Assembly (NCBI GenBank): GCA_951799425.1
Contig: OX637407.1
Coordinates: forward strand, 441,501-505,500
Direction: 5' to 3'
DNA length: 64,000 nt
Source: Ilex aquifolium
Lineage: Eukaryota; Streptophyta; Magnoliopsida; Aquifoliales; Aquifoliaceae
Shown here: piece by piece, positions 1 through 10,937 of the stretch
Numbering within the stretch: the stretch's first letter is position 1
Layout of the letters: each line of letters begins with the position of its first letter
The notes under the pieces: model-generated
What the model was told of the DNA's origin: nothing
Databases searched by the model: none
The model's input: only the letters and a program-made list of their open reading frames with translations
Made by a program: the position numbers and the translations under genes

Positions 1-74
1 GAGAGAGGGATATGAAGAGGGCGAGAGAATGAGATAGAGAAATCACCACCAAACTCGGACTTAAAAGGAAAAAG

Positions 75-690
75 AAATTTATTACTAAATATTTCTCTAT
101 GGCATTTCAACAAACACTTCATGTGCCATAGATTGGAGCTGTGGGGAAGGGGTATGGTCATGCTGGTAACCGAAGATGGATGAAAAAGAGGGGAAAAGAG
201 AGAGAGAGAGATACCTGGAGAGTGAGAATCATCGTTGCTGGCGACGTCTCTGCTGGCGGCGTCAGTAGGGAAGAGGAGAGAGGGGGAGAAAAAGAAGGAA
301 ATGCCTCTAGAGTGAGAGTGAGAGAGGAACAGAGCTGTGGTGGGTCACTGTTTAGACAAACAGAGAAGAGAGAAAGATAGATCAGAGAGAGGGGTTAACA
401 GAAGGTACCTGGCGACTGGCGTTGGTGACTCCGGTGGGTGGCGTTGGTGGTTTCGGCTCTAGTGGGTCTGTCTCTCTTGGTGGCTTACAAAGTGAGAAGA
501 GAGAGAGAGAGAGGGGTACTGAGCGAGAGGTGAGAGAGAAGGGGAGAGTACGCCCACTAATTTTGAAAAATAATTTGTGTGAGAGGGGATGAGTTTGGGG
601 GGAAATTGAAGAAAGGTCAGTCGTTAGATAAAATGATTTGAGACTGTCCGATCAACTTGTTGAAGCCGTCCTGTTTTATATTATGCAGGG
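75..690. repeat. Diverged GA-rich repeat, copy 1
   Basis: Purine-rich DNA with long GA runs. It shares a start (an AATTTCTCT-like block followed by AACACTTCATGT), a middle (GAGAGGGGTTAACAG and GGCG/GGTGG-rich stretches) and a tail (GAGACTGTCCGATCA, then TTGTTGAAGCCGTC and TTTTATATTA) with 3085-3890. The two copies are direct repeats about 3 kb apart. They could be degenerate LTRs or a non-autonomous element; no terminal TG/CA or TSD could be fixed. The 79-codon ORF at 141-380 is just GA repeat translated and is not called a gene. Confidence 0.5.
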
Positions 691-1850
691 CTTTAAAGGA
701 TTCCAGGAAGTCTACGATTGTAACTTTGTAGCTTCGACTTCCTCTTTCTTCGGCTTTAATAGCATCATGATCATGGATTTAGTTGAGATATTTACATATG
801 ACATCATGGAATTAGTAGATTACAAAATCAATTTCCTAACAAAGTGAACTAATACTATCGCGTTGAGAATGATAACACATCAATAGCTTAAGAAACAAGC
901 AACACAGACATTAAAAAATCATCTTACTAAAAGTTCGTAACTTCAGAGGTGTCACCATGACATAGATTTGTAGAAGATAGTATATAAGAATATATCTCCA
1001 TTGAAATCTATATCCAATTTGGGCTTAGGACATCATAGTCCATCTGTATTTTATCAAAATATGCATTCTTTTCTTCTAAGTTTTACAAGATAATGCATTT
1101 TTAAGATTATAAGACAACTAAATTCCTAGAAAACTCCACTATTCATGGTAATGTTGGTCTTTCACTACTCTTCGCTAAAAGCTCCAAGCTGGACACAAGA
1201 GCAAGTTATAACGTAATTATGAACAGTTGCAATAATTCCATTTCTCATTAGAATAAAATGTGGATGCCAATCATTGCAATACAGCTTTGCACACATCATA
1301 TTTGATGATTCTCAAACTGACCTAAAAAAGTGGGCATGGGAAAACCCGAGTTTCTTTTGCCCATCTATTGTTGCCAACACACGAGAAAGTTGGTCTACAT
1401 TCTTATGCTGCTATTCTTGAGTGTGGAAAAAAAAATTCTAGGTTATGAATTATTTTGGTCAAACAAATTCCTTCTCACTAAAATTGTTTCTTCATTCAAT
1501 TTTTATTGAAAGAAGTTTGCTGCATGTAAAGTGCTTTGTTTTACCTTAGTAAAGGACTATCCATTTTTATCTTTTATCTTCTGCTATCTTTGGCAAGCCA
1601 GAGGTCATTTACAGTGTTCCAAATATTAGTTACTATACCTTAAAATGCTAGGAAGATCTAATCCAATCTATACTTTGTGGGTCTAACCATGCATGTTTCA
1701 GTCACCAGTGCAAGCATACAGAATGTCCAGAGGGATTGAAGATAGACCAGCCCCTGCCTAATGTCACCTTCATATAATTTTGGAACATGGGTGGTTAAAG
1801 ATGATGTGAAAAGTGCATGAGATCAGTTTAGAAGTCATTAATTAACTTTC
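691..1850. other. AT-rich DNA, no gene seen
   Basis: I find no coding region with recognisable motifs, no RNA gene and no repeat structure here. The longest ORF (638-847) has no family features and an AT-driven composition. Confidence 0.5.
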
Positions 1851-1851
1851 A

Positions 1852-2307
1852 TGCAAAATGCATATCCCTTTCACCATTTGGAAGTGATGAAAGTTTGCTC
1901 GACTCTGACAGAGAATTGGAGATGACACTTTGAGACAACAACTGGAAGACGTGAACTCCCTGATAGAGGAACTGATTGATAGGAATATGACCAAATTTGT
2001 CAAACATGTGAAAGATGGCAGTTGGACAACTGGTGGATGGTCTCAAGTAAACACTGACTACTCAGTGTCAAAACTTGTTGTGAATGCATACACACGGTTT
2101 ATGGCAAATACACTTTCAGATCGCCTAGAGGGTCAAAAGATATACATCAATTGCTACTGCCCGGGTTGGGTGAAGACTGCATTGACTAGTTGGTCTGGGC
2201 ATAATTCACCGGAGGAAGGGGCTGACACTGCAGTGTGACTTGCCCTGCTACCAGAGCAGTTTGTGAGTGGCAAATTTTTTGCTGAGAGACGCAAGATAAG
2301 TTTCTAA
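1852..2307 (+). pseudogene. Short-chain dehydrogenase/reductase C-terminal fragment, broken
   Basis: The open part (1930-2238) translates to the C-terminal half of a classical SDR. The catalytic Tyr-Ser-Val-Ser-Lys (YxxxK) lies at about codons 43-47, followed by an N-A-Y-T-R helix and the CPGWVKT substrate-loop motif. The nearest plant subfamily by eye is the carbonyl reductase / neomenthol dehydrogenase / salutaridine reductase group, which reduces small carbonyl compounds with NADPH in the cytosol. A TGA interrupts the frame at 2236-2238 where the family normally has Trp; reading resumes as LALLPEQ...GKFF and ends at 2307. Another in-frame stop lies at 1906-1908, and a second frame upstream reads SPFGSDESLL, suggesting a frameshift. 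The Rossmann N-terminus with the glycine motif is absent. It is therefore a pseudogene or a lone broken exon, flanked by two copies of the GA-rich repeat. Confidence 0.75.
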
Positions 2308-3084
2308 AGCAGTCAAATTGAAGGCTAACGCAGGGCTTGAGTTCCAGGTTCATCTTCCATTTGACTGAGATTAGATTCAACAACAGGTAATAGAAGGAAT
2401 ACTACTGCAATAAGAAGAGTGCCTAGTTATAACAGTGAGCAAGAATAATTCATACTGTCATCCATCCATGGGGAGTAAGACTGATTGCAAGAGTGAAAGA
2501 AAATGTCTGATCTCATGATAATCCTGGTTCCTGAAATCTGAGTTGTCCAAACTTAGTGCCATCCATCTCTGTTTGCCTTGAGATGAGGATTTAGTGAGCA
2601 TCACCCATGAATTGAAGAGCTGCATTTTGGTATATTTATCCAACCATTTACCATTCCATACCAATAGAATAACATTATCAAATTAGAATAAGTTTCAACA
2701 ACATACCACACATATTTGGTGCTCTGGAAAACATATGCATTCTCCACGAACAGGGGCCTTATGCACGAAACAGTATAACTTAGTTGCTTGAAACCCAGAA
2801 ACCCCACATGTTATTCTCCAAATTCAAGTAACATGGGTGAGATAACACAGAGGAAAACACTTAATAAAAGCCCTTGCTAATTGTATGAACTAAAGTGCAA
2901 TGGAATTAGCTGTACTCAGACAAAGTGTAAGAATCAATTAAAATTCTCGGTAAATCAAACAAAGTGTAAATCAATTAAAATTTAGTGAAAGAATCAATTA
3001 AAATCCAAGAGAAACATAATTTCAACACATTATACCCCAAAACATAGGTACACAAAAAATTCATTATAATAATAATAATAAATA
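2308..3084. other. Non-coding stretch, nothing recognised
   Basis: Short antisense ORFs are present but none shows a domain or motif. A small direct repeat 'GTGTAA..TCAATTAAAAT' occurs around 2925-3003, and an AAT microsatellite lies at about 3066-3083. Confidence 0.45.
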
Positions 3085-3415
3085 ATGGTAGATTACACAA
3101 AATTTCTCTCAGTAATTCCAATAAACACTTGATGTCCAACACACTCTCGGTGTTTGTTTATGTTGTGTGTGTGTGTAAGTGATGTGTGTGATGTGGGTGT
3201 GGGTGTGTGTGTGTGTGTGTGCTGGGTCTGTGTTGGGTGTGTATCTGTGTTGGGTGTGTGTGTGCTGGGTTTGTTTGTGTGTGTGTGGTTTGTGTGTGCT
3301 GGGTTTATTTGTGTGTTGTGCGCTGTGGGTGTGTCTGTGATTGTGAAGTGAGAGAAAGAAGTGAGCGAGCAGAGAAGAGGTGGGGGTAGGATGGAGGGTT
3401 AATATGTGTGTTTGT

Positions 3416-3450
<35 letters not shown>

Positions 3451-3890
3451 GGCATACCTGGGAGGGGTTAACAGCAGCGGTGGTGTTGCTGGTGGTGTCG
3501 CTGGGGCGTAAGAGAGAGAGCGATAAAGAGAGAGAGAGGGGCAAAGTGCCGACAACTGCGGCGGTGGTGGTGGTGTTGGTGGAGTTGCTGGTGGTGTCTC
3601 TGGAGCATAACAAATAGAGAGATAGTGTGTAAGGAGTAATAGAGGGTGGGAAAAAAGAAACAGAATAAGGCTTGTCTGACATAAGGGAGGAAAAAAAAAC
3701 AGAGAGATGTCCCAGACGGCAGAAGGATGACTTTGTCTAACAGGTGAAGTGACTAAGTTGATCAGATTTTTGAAAAATATTGTGGGTGAAAAATGATGAA
3801 TTTGGGGGGAAATGAGAGGTTATTGGTGGCCGTTGGATGAATTGATTTGAGACCGTCCGATCAGCTTGTTGAAGCCGTCATGTTTTATAT
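3085..3890. repeat. Diverged GA/TG-rich repeat, copy 2
   Basis: Second copy of the repeat at 75-690, expanded by a TG/GGGTGTG microsatellite (about 3160-3340) and a (GA)n run (3417-3446). Its tail (GAGACCGTCCGATCA, GTTGAAGCCGTC, TTTTATATTATA) matches copy 1 closely. It abuts the fragment of LTR B at 3905. ORFs across the TG tract, rich in Cys/Val on one strand and Thr/His on the other, are repeat artefacts. Confidence 0.55.
3160..3340. repeat. TG/GGGTGTG microsatellite
   Basis: Imperfect (TG)n interspersed with GGGTGTGT and CTGGGTT units. It lies inside copy 2 of the GA-rich repeat and is not coding. Confidence 0.8.
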
Positions 3891-3904
3891 TATAGATATA
3901 TATA

Positions 3905-4216
3905 GGCGGGTAAGAAGGTGGCTGAGGAAGAGACGGTTGTCCCTTATGACTCACCCCTTTTCCCCCTTATATACACTCTAGCCCCCTTTTATTTTGCTTT
4001 CTCACATATATGCCCCAGGACTTTGATCACTTAATGACTTACACTCAAAATAATTCATTATTTATTAAATCAACCCCTACAGTTTTTTAATTGAATTATT
4101 ATCTAACTCCAACACTTTAAATAACTGTAATTAATCCCCCCATAATTATTATCACAAATTATACATTAGACCCCAACATTAAATAAATGTTATACAATAC
4201 ATGTTCGGGTCTCACA
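3905..4216 (-). mobile_element. Element B, 3' LTR fragment
   Basis: This piece matches the right-hand LTR of B: 3905-4040 corresponds to 22505-22620, and 4040-4216 corresponds to 29741-29919. It ends in ...TCTCACA, the LTR terminus (element on the minus strand), directly followed by a polypurine tract complement. A TATA-like TATATAC lies near 3967-3976. The remaining ~1.9 kb of the LTR expected to the left is absent; the GA-rich repeat is there instead, so the LTR was truncated or interrupted. Confidence 0.65.
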
Positions 4217-4228
4217 ACTCCCCCCAAC
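4217..4228 (-). other. Polypurine tract of element B
   Basis: On the minus strand this is GTTGGGGGGAGT immediately before the 3' LTR, the usual plus-strand priming site. The next 30 bp (AAAGAATGTCATCCCC) resemble the sequence beside the PPT of elements A, E and J (AAAGAATTTCGTCCCC). Confidence 0.6.
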
Positions 4229-7200
4229 TACAAAGAATGTCATCCCCAAAATTAATTTATCTCACGAAACAATTAATCAAATATACCAGCTAATATCAAA
4301 TATTTAGCACCATATAAACTCTAAAATCATAGACCATAATACTCACGTTTACTCCACAATATAAGCTCACCTGAACTAATTTATATCATCACTCTACTGT
4401 CATAAATCACGAATCTTAATAGAAGCTTCCAGTGAGATTATATCCACAAAACAATATATACCCCATGCAAATATTAAATGAAATGTTACCATGCAATCTC
4501 AACTTCATAAATCACAATCAATGGTGTACTACAAGTTATCACAAACTACACCATCTATCACAACTTACAAATATACACAAGTTACTTCTGAAACATGTTC
4601 TGAACATCTTGCTCACTATGTGAAATCCATCAACTATAAAGATAAACTAGCTATATCCCACGTACGACTAATTAACAATTGAATGAACATCACCATTACA
4701 AATGAGTAGTAAAAATCTTTCACAGCAACAACAGATCATAAAACACTAATTTGTCACACTATAAAATTTCATGTTACTCAACATTTCTAACACAAACAAA
4801 TTAACATAAACATTCAATTTAGAGATTATCATAAATCTCTGAATATCTAAAATAGAATCATCATCTCACGTTCACTGCTATTTTCTTACAATTTGTAAGC
4901 AACACACCATTCCCTTGATTATCTAAAACAACTATATCATTTCCCATTATACATATTACTTTCATCGTAACATACTTTTATTTTCATTTTAGAATAAGAA
5001 GTGGCTATAGCAAATCTACTGACATATCAAATACTTAGTCATAAATTCAATAGCTTCTTGTTTCATTCCTATCCTTCATTAATATTTCAGCAAATCCCAA
5101 CATAACCTAGTGTTGCCACAGTGCATAACATAAACTGTACTATATATTTTTTTCCCTAAAATCTCTAATTTTCAACACTGAGTCACTTAGTATATGAATA
5201 CAAAAACCAATTACCATCTTTTTGTACTACCAAATTCAGTTCAAGTCTTTCTTTAACTTCTTTAAAATTTTTAAATGAGAATTCTAAATCTACGCATCTC
5301 AAGTAAAATCTACCATCATTTATCTAACCTTGAATTAAGCTAACAAATGCATTAGCTTCAGTCAAAGACAACTATACACCTAAAAATTTCATCACAACGA
5401 AATATCAACACAAACACATTATACACAAACTAGTAATCCCGATGTTTTTGTGATTAAAAACATCCATAACTTCATTTTTTTCCTTCTCTGAACAACAACG
5501 TATGGTACATTCATAGCCTTTGATTATTTTAAAATATACACAATCATTTCTTCATGTTACATTAACACTCTATCCAACCCCTAATATGGATCACCATTAG
5601 AAATCATAAAGTCACCTCTTCCAAAATAAATAGTTATTACTGAAGCTAGAAATAATCTAGTTTCAACTCATAATAACGTTGCTCACATTTATTATCCCGC
5701 TCAAATTTATATCTTTCTTTGTTTGTCAAGTCAATAACATAGAAATTAATGGACAGCCTTGAAAAAATCTATGGTAATAGCTTTCTATCTCAAGAAACTC
5801 TTTATCTTGAATACACCGTTCAATTATTTCCACCTTATATATATATATATATATTATCTCTTGGTCAACATATCTTAGAAAATTCACATTGTCAAATCAA
5901 CTTCTAACATGTCAAAAGGAATCAATTCTACTAATAATTCGCAAGTACTTAAAACATATAGCTCAACCCCTATAAACAGTGTCTATATACATCACTTTAC
6001 CTACATATGTATCATTTATTTTGTTCTTACTTACTCATTGAGCAGTCCCCACACTAGCAAATCAAATTCCAACACATTTCCAACATATATGTATCAACAC
6101 AATATTTGTCACTCAATTAATTACTCAATATCATTTCCTACATAATAACCATATCAATTTTTTGTTGAATATCATGATTCATCCATAACACCATAGAAAA
6201 TTTCCTTGCTACATAAATTATAAATTGGTATTAGCCATTAAAATAGTATCACCTTGCCAATAAGGCAATATATTAGCCATCAAGGCTATATTTCTCCATT
6301 TTAACACCATCTCATCAATATTTAGTAGATAACCATTGATAAATCATCATAGATGGTATCCACACATGTATATCAATTATATCTATACATTCATAAGTCA
6401 TTATATATGGAAATCATATAATCCCGCCAGTAAGGCCATAACTTAGCCACAATGGTTACATCTGCCATTAAGGCATAGTCCGCCACTAAGGCCATAGCTT
6501 AGCCATTAAGGCTATATATGCCATTTAGGCACAATTCGCCACCAAGGCTCAATAACGCCACTAACGCCAAACAATCGTCACTAAGACCAAACAATTGCCC
6601 TTCATGGGCTATACTAGACAATAGGTTATTTGCACATCAATAAGGCTTTAAGCCTTCACATAATTATTGTTAATCAATCACTCACCAAATATTCGATACC
6701 AATAATTAGTATTAGCCATAGCTACTAAATTCACTATCTTAGAGCCACATACCATTTAGAGATCAATAATAATCACGCTCATACATAAATAACACATAGG
6801 CATATTTTAGCTATTACCTGTCACATGAAAATATACACTCACATATATCATCACGTTAACCATATAAAAATTTAAATCCTTCACATAAATAGCAATTGTC
6901 CACTACTCAAATCATAATCTCACACTTGGATGCAAAACTATATAGTTTAAATAATTAAGCTTCAGCTTAAATATGTACCACAATATATCATTTTTAGTTT
7001 AATTTTTTTTGTCACTTTTTTCCTCTTTCTGGAACCCCTAGGTGAATCTAACAATAATACTATCATTTTCGCACCTAGCACTTACTATCTCATAACTCAT
7101 ATAAATATTCTTCATACATGCTAGAGATATTAAATCCACATGCATGATTGTTGGATCAACCAATTTCCGAACTTTTTTTTTCAAGTGATATATTTCCTCC

Positions 7201-7561
7201 TCATCAATTTTCACCTTAGATATCCATATATGCATATATCTGCTTATATACATATCAAACACAAGTTATCCAACATTTATTCAACCAAAATATTTCCTTT
7301 TCTTCCCTCTTATAATTTTTGTCCCAGCTACCTCATCTCCGCAAATACATACTTGTATTAGAACATAATAAATTTGATCCATAAATTCTTTTGTTACCAT
7401 AAAACTTCTTCATAGGTTTCCACAATTACAAATACTTGTGCTATTAGAATAGCACAAAAGCTAAATATTACAACCCCAAAATTCATCCATCCCTATCTGA
7501 CCACAAATCATATCATAATTTTCACACTAGGGTTTAATATAATAATCACAATCAGCCACTA
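4229..7561 (-). mobile_element. Element B internal region, non-coding, decayed
   Basis: AT-rich DNA lying between B's PPT and nested solo LTR C. I see no gag, RT, RNase H or integrase motif on either strand; ORFs are short and of biased composition. With the continuation at 20021-20602, B's internal part is only about 3.9 kb between LTRs of about 2.2 kb. That fits a non-coding LARD-type element or an element so eroded that coding is lost. Direct evidence is structural only. Confidence 0.5.
6235..6685. repeat. Degenerate GCCAYTAAGGC tandem repeats
   Basis: About 15 irregular units of the near-palindrome GCCATTAAGGC / GCCACTAAGGC, with spacers such as ATAGCTTA and TATAT, inside B. A related cluster (GCCACTTAGGC, GCCACATAGGC) occurs in B's right LTR at about 21150-21290. 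Confidence 0.65.
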
Positions 7562-7566
7562 CGTTG

Positions 7567-8445
7567 TGTGACACCCCAAAATCCAGGGGTTTGTTGATTA
7601 CCCATCAATCTGCGGAATACCCGTGGATACCGAGTAACTCGATATCGCGCCGTTATGCCCCATTTACTGGGGTCCATAATTGAACAAAAATTCGGGCAGA
7701 GTCTCCTTTGTACGGGGAGCTCTACCCAAAAACAGAACCTATGCATCATACAATCACAAGACCCATCCGAGGTCCAATATTCAACATTGACCACACCGGG
7801 TCCATTTATAAGTAAACATTGATCACGCCGGGTCCATTTATCCATACTCATATAAAAACATGCAAGGTTATATTAAAAATAGTCCAAAAATATGGAGTTT
7901 TGAGAAAACCTACCCAAACTCATACATCATGAAATTTACATTCAAAACAGTCCATGTGAGTCCCATTACGACTATTTCCAAATATTTACATGCCCAAAAT
8001 CATAATTTTCACAATGATTTTACAAGAACTCAAAATAAAGCCACATCTCGGCTTTTTTTCCTCCTTAAGTGCCCTAGTGAGTGCCGTCCATCGGCGGATA
8101 ACCCGCACCTGAAATGTTTTCCCGTATAAGGTGAGCAACGCTCAATAGAGTAACTCCTACAGAGGCTACTCCCCACCCTAGATGCATATGAAATGTCACA
8201 TGCAACAATCAATCATTCAAAACATTCCAATCAAGAATATGCATTCAATGATAGGAATCCTACGTCATGCCATGAAATAAGACGAGACTCACTCACGCAA
8301 CTTCGACCCGAGTCCTCACCGACTCCCACAACACAATGCAATGCACATGTGTAATGAATCCGTCAATTGACGAAAATACATCCAATGATTGTTTGAAACA
8401 AAAGTTATGTATTTATAAAACCAAATCATTGTGGATGTTACCCAT
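7567..8445 (-). mobile_element. Solo LTR C, left segment
   Basis: Starts TGTGACACCCC, the terminus typical of the Tekay-type LTRs here, and is preceded by CGTTG at 7562-7566. It continues at 18322 after the nested element A. No PBS or PPT borders it, and both outer flanks are element B, so it is a solo LTR (about 2.57 kb) left by LTR-LTR recombination. Internal landmarks shared with LTRs A, I and J include the TGAAATGTTTTCCC...GGTGAGC block near 8115-8165. A short hairpin at 7694-7727 is shared with LTR F. Confidence 0.8.
7694..7727 (-). other. Conserved hairpin near LTR C 3' end
   Basis: Minus strand reads GGGTAGAG...ACAAAGGAGA..CTCTGCCC, the same stem and loop core as 36993-37026, about 130 bp from the LTR end in both. 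Confidence 0.55.
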
Positions 8446-8720
8446 TGTGACGCCCCAAAATCCGGGAGTCCGTTGATCACCCATCAACCCGCGGAATTAC
8501 CCGTGGATGTCATTCAAACCAACACCACGGCTATAGCATCCCCTTAGCTGGGATCATAACTCACAAATGTAAACTGGATTCACTTATTTGTTGCGTTCAA
8601 CCAAGATCCAACATACCAGGATTTATACTCCATTATAGTCCATTTATATCATTGGAGGGAAGGAAAACATAGATTGAAAATAGGGCAAAGCAGTTTAAAA
8701 ATCTGAAATTTTCTGAAAGT

Positions 8721-8889
8721 GTACCGGTACAGTGTACCGGTACAATATCGTACCGGTACGGTTAACTCACTGGAAAGTGCGTACCGGTACACAGTACCGG
8801 TACCCTACCGTACCGGTACACAATACCGGTATAGTTAACCTATTGGAAATGGCGTACCGGTACACCGTACCGGTACACAGTACCGGTAT
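8721..8889. repeat. GTACCGGTAC palindrome cluster in LTR A (left)
   Basis: At least eight exact or near-exact copies of the 10-bp palindrome GTACCGGTAC. Many are paired with 3-bp spacers (AGT, ACA, ACC) or 6-bp spacers. The pairs are separated by about 20-bp spacers such as GTTAACTCACTGGAAAGTGC. Confidence 0.9.
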
Positions 8890-10448
8890 TGTCTGCCCAG
8901 TATTGTCTTTTTCAACCGTTTCTCGTTTTTAATCCATTCCAAACCTCCCAAAACTCATCCAACACATGTTTAATGAGATTTTCTATAGAAGACATAACTT
9001 ATACAAGTTCCATTACAATTAATTCCATAATTTACACATCAAAATGGAATTTTGATAAAAGCTTTACAAAACTCAAAATAACTCTTTTACAAAAACTCAA
9101 CTAAGGCCACAAGTCGGCCCCCTTCATGCTTGATGCTCTCCAAGTGAGCCATCCACCGGTGCAAGTCACACACCTGAAATATTTCCCGTATAGGGTGAGC
9201 CAACGCCCAGTAGAGTAGATCCTACAAAGGCTACTCCCCCCCCTAGATGCTCATGCTCATGCAACATTTAAACAATCAATCCTTACAATGATATGCAACA
9301 ATACTATGCCATGAAATGAGATGTCACTCACTCATGCATTTCAACCCGAGTCCTCACCGACTCCTACTACACGATGCAATGCCAAAGTGTTTCATTTCAT
9401 CATTTATGTTTACATCAAATGACATTTTCAAAACTAGGGTCTTTCTTGGGATTGGACATTTCTTAGACTTACACCAAGGGTCTTTCATACCCGTACACTT
9501 TATGGACTCTTACACCAATGAAGTGCACTTCCCAAATCACGGGGCCTTGCACCCGAGAGGTCGTCATGCCTCTTCTTGCTAATCCCAACCCAATTTATCA
9601 TGCAACTAATCGGCTTAGTTTGGTCATCAACCAAACTTTTTCCAAGCCATACCGTCAATCACCAAGTGTGGTGTTGACATCAACCATGCACACACCCATG
9701 TAATGAGATGCTTCCGTGCACAAACAATGCTATGTCCCATTGCATACAACATGATGTTCAATATGTCAAGAACAACACATGCACAAATTCAACATGCACA
9801 TCCAATTACAAATTATATCATAAGCATATGATTCCACAAGTTAAAACTTAAGCATGTTATTTCATTTCAATGAAAACAACCATATAAATCAAGCAAGACA
9901 TTTTATCAAACACCTTCAAGGCACAACTTATAAATCACAAAGCATGCCTCAAATTTTCTCCGGTTACAAGAACAATCACATGTAACTTCCATATACCAAA
10001 ATCAATCTAGTATTTGATTTAGTTCGTTTCTAGACTTGTTTCCTCATTTCCACATCTATATATATATAACATGGGTCCACATATACATATATCAATCCCT
10101 TAGACTATCAACGTCTAAGGACAAGAATAATCCAAGGTAGGAAGAATCCTACCTCTTGAAGCGTAAATCACCCGAAGGAAGCTTCAAGGACACTTTCCAA
10201 GCCCAAGACTAGATTTTCCCCAAATCTCCTCTTTTGGATCTTCGGTGAAATCCCTTGTTCTTGGTGTGGTTGCGTAGCCCTCGTCGAGAGGATCGACTTT
10301 AACTCTTGGCTCGACGGATTCCGAGCGACTGAACTCCTGGAATCGACGGAAGAAGATTGGATTTTCTCTCTTTTCTCTCCCTCTTTCTCCCACACGTTGA
10401 ACCAGCAGAATATTGAAGAAATTCTGCTTAAAATGCAGATATTTGCTC

Positions 10449-10458
10449 CTATTTATAG
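10449..10458 (-). promoter_or_regulatory. TATA box of element A 3' LTR
   Basis: CTATAAATAG on the minus strand, the only good TATA motif in this part of the LTR. It lies upstream (in element sense) of the long R-U5 region. The equivalent in the 5' LTR is at 17931-17940. Confidence 0.6.
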
Positions 10459-10844
10459 TTCTAATACTCGGCCCACGTCGCGTCACGTGTCCCTCGCTTA
10501 ATCGGGTCCGATTTCGTCCCGAAACGATCTATTTGATCCCGGTTTAAGTTCAAATTAATTTTATTTGAACTTTAATTCAATTTTAAGGAAATTTTATAAA
10601 ATTTATTTATGGGGATGTTCGTGAGATCATTCGCCACGCAGTCGCCTCGAACGACGTGCAAAATTTTGACTATCTCAGAGTTCAACGAAATTTGACAAGG
10701 TGGCTAGAATTCGCGATACGAATCCAACGGCGAACTCCGTTTCCTCATCCAAGGTCTAGAGTATGAGTATTTTCAATACGCATTGTAGTGGAAAATTACT
10801 ATTTTGCCCTTTCCAGAAAAAGTTCAAATTTCCCGGGTTGTACA

Positions 10845-10857
10845 TTCTTCCCCTCTT
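10845..10857 (-). other. Polypurine tract of element A
   Basis: AAGAGGGGAAGAA on the minus strand, directly before the 3' LTR. Its position defines the internal border of the LTR. Confidence 0.85.
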
Positions 10858-10937
10858 AAAAAGAATTTCGTCCCCGAAATTCATGCACACATACATGCAA
10901 TCTCATGCATATGCTACAGTCATGTAATAGTAAATGA

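Larger units (their letters stand above)
8446..10844 (-). repeat. Element A 3' LTR
   Basis: Runs TGTGACGCCCC...GGGTTGTACA on the plus strand (minus-strand LTR begins TGTACAACCCGGG). It carries a cluster of GTACCGGTAC palindromes at 8721-8889 near the U5 end and a TATA box (CTATAAATAG, minus) at 10449-10458, about 390 bp from the U3 end. The transcribed R-U5 portion is therefore near 2 kb. Flanked by CCCAT on the left and the PPT on the right. Confidence 0.9.

Noticed and set aside
141-380. 79-codon ORF rich in Arg/Glu/Gly
   Set aside because: It is a translation of GA repeats with no domain; composition explains it.
3109-3682. ORFs rich in Thr/His/Ser and Cys/Val
   Set aside because: They read through the TG and GA microsatellites on both strands.
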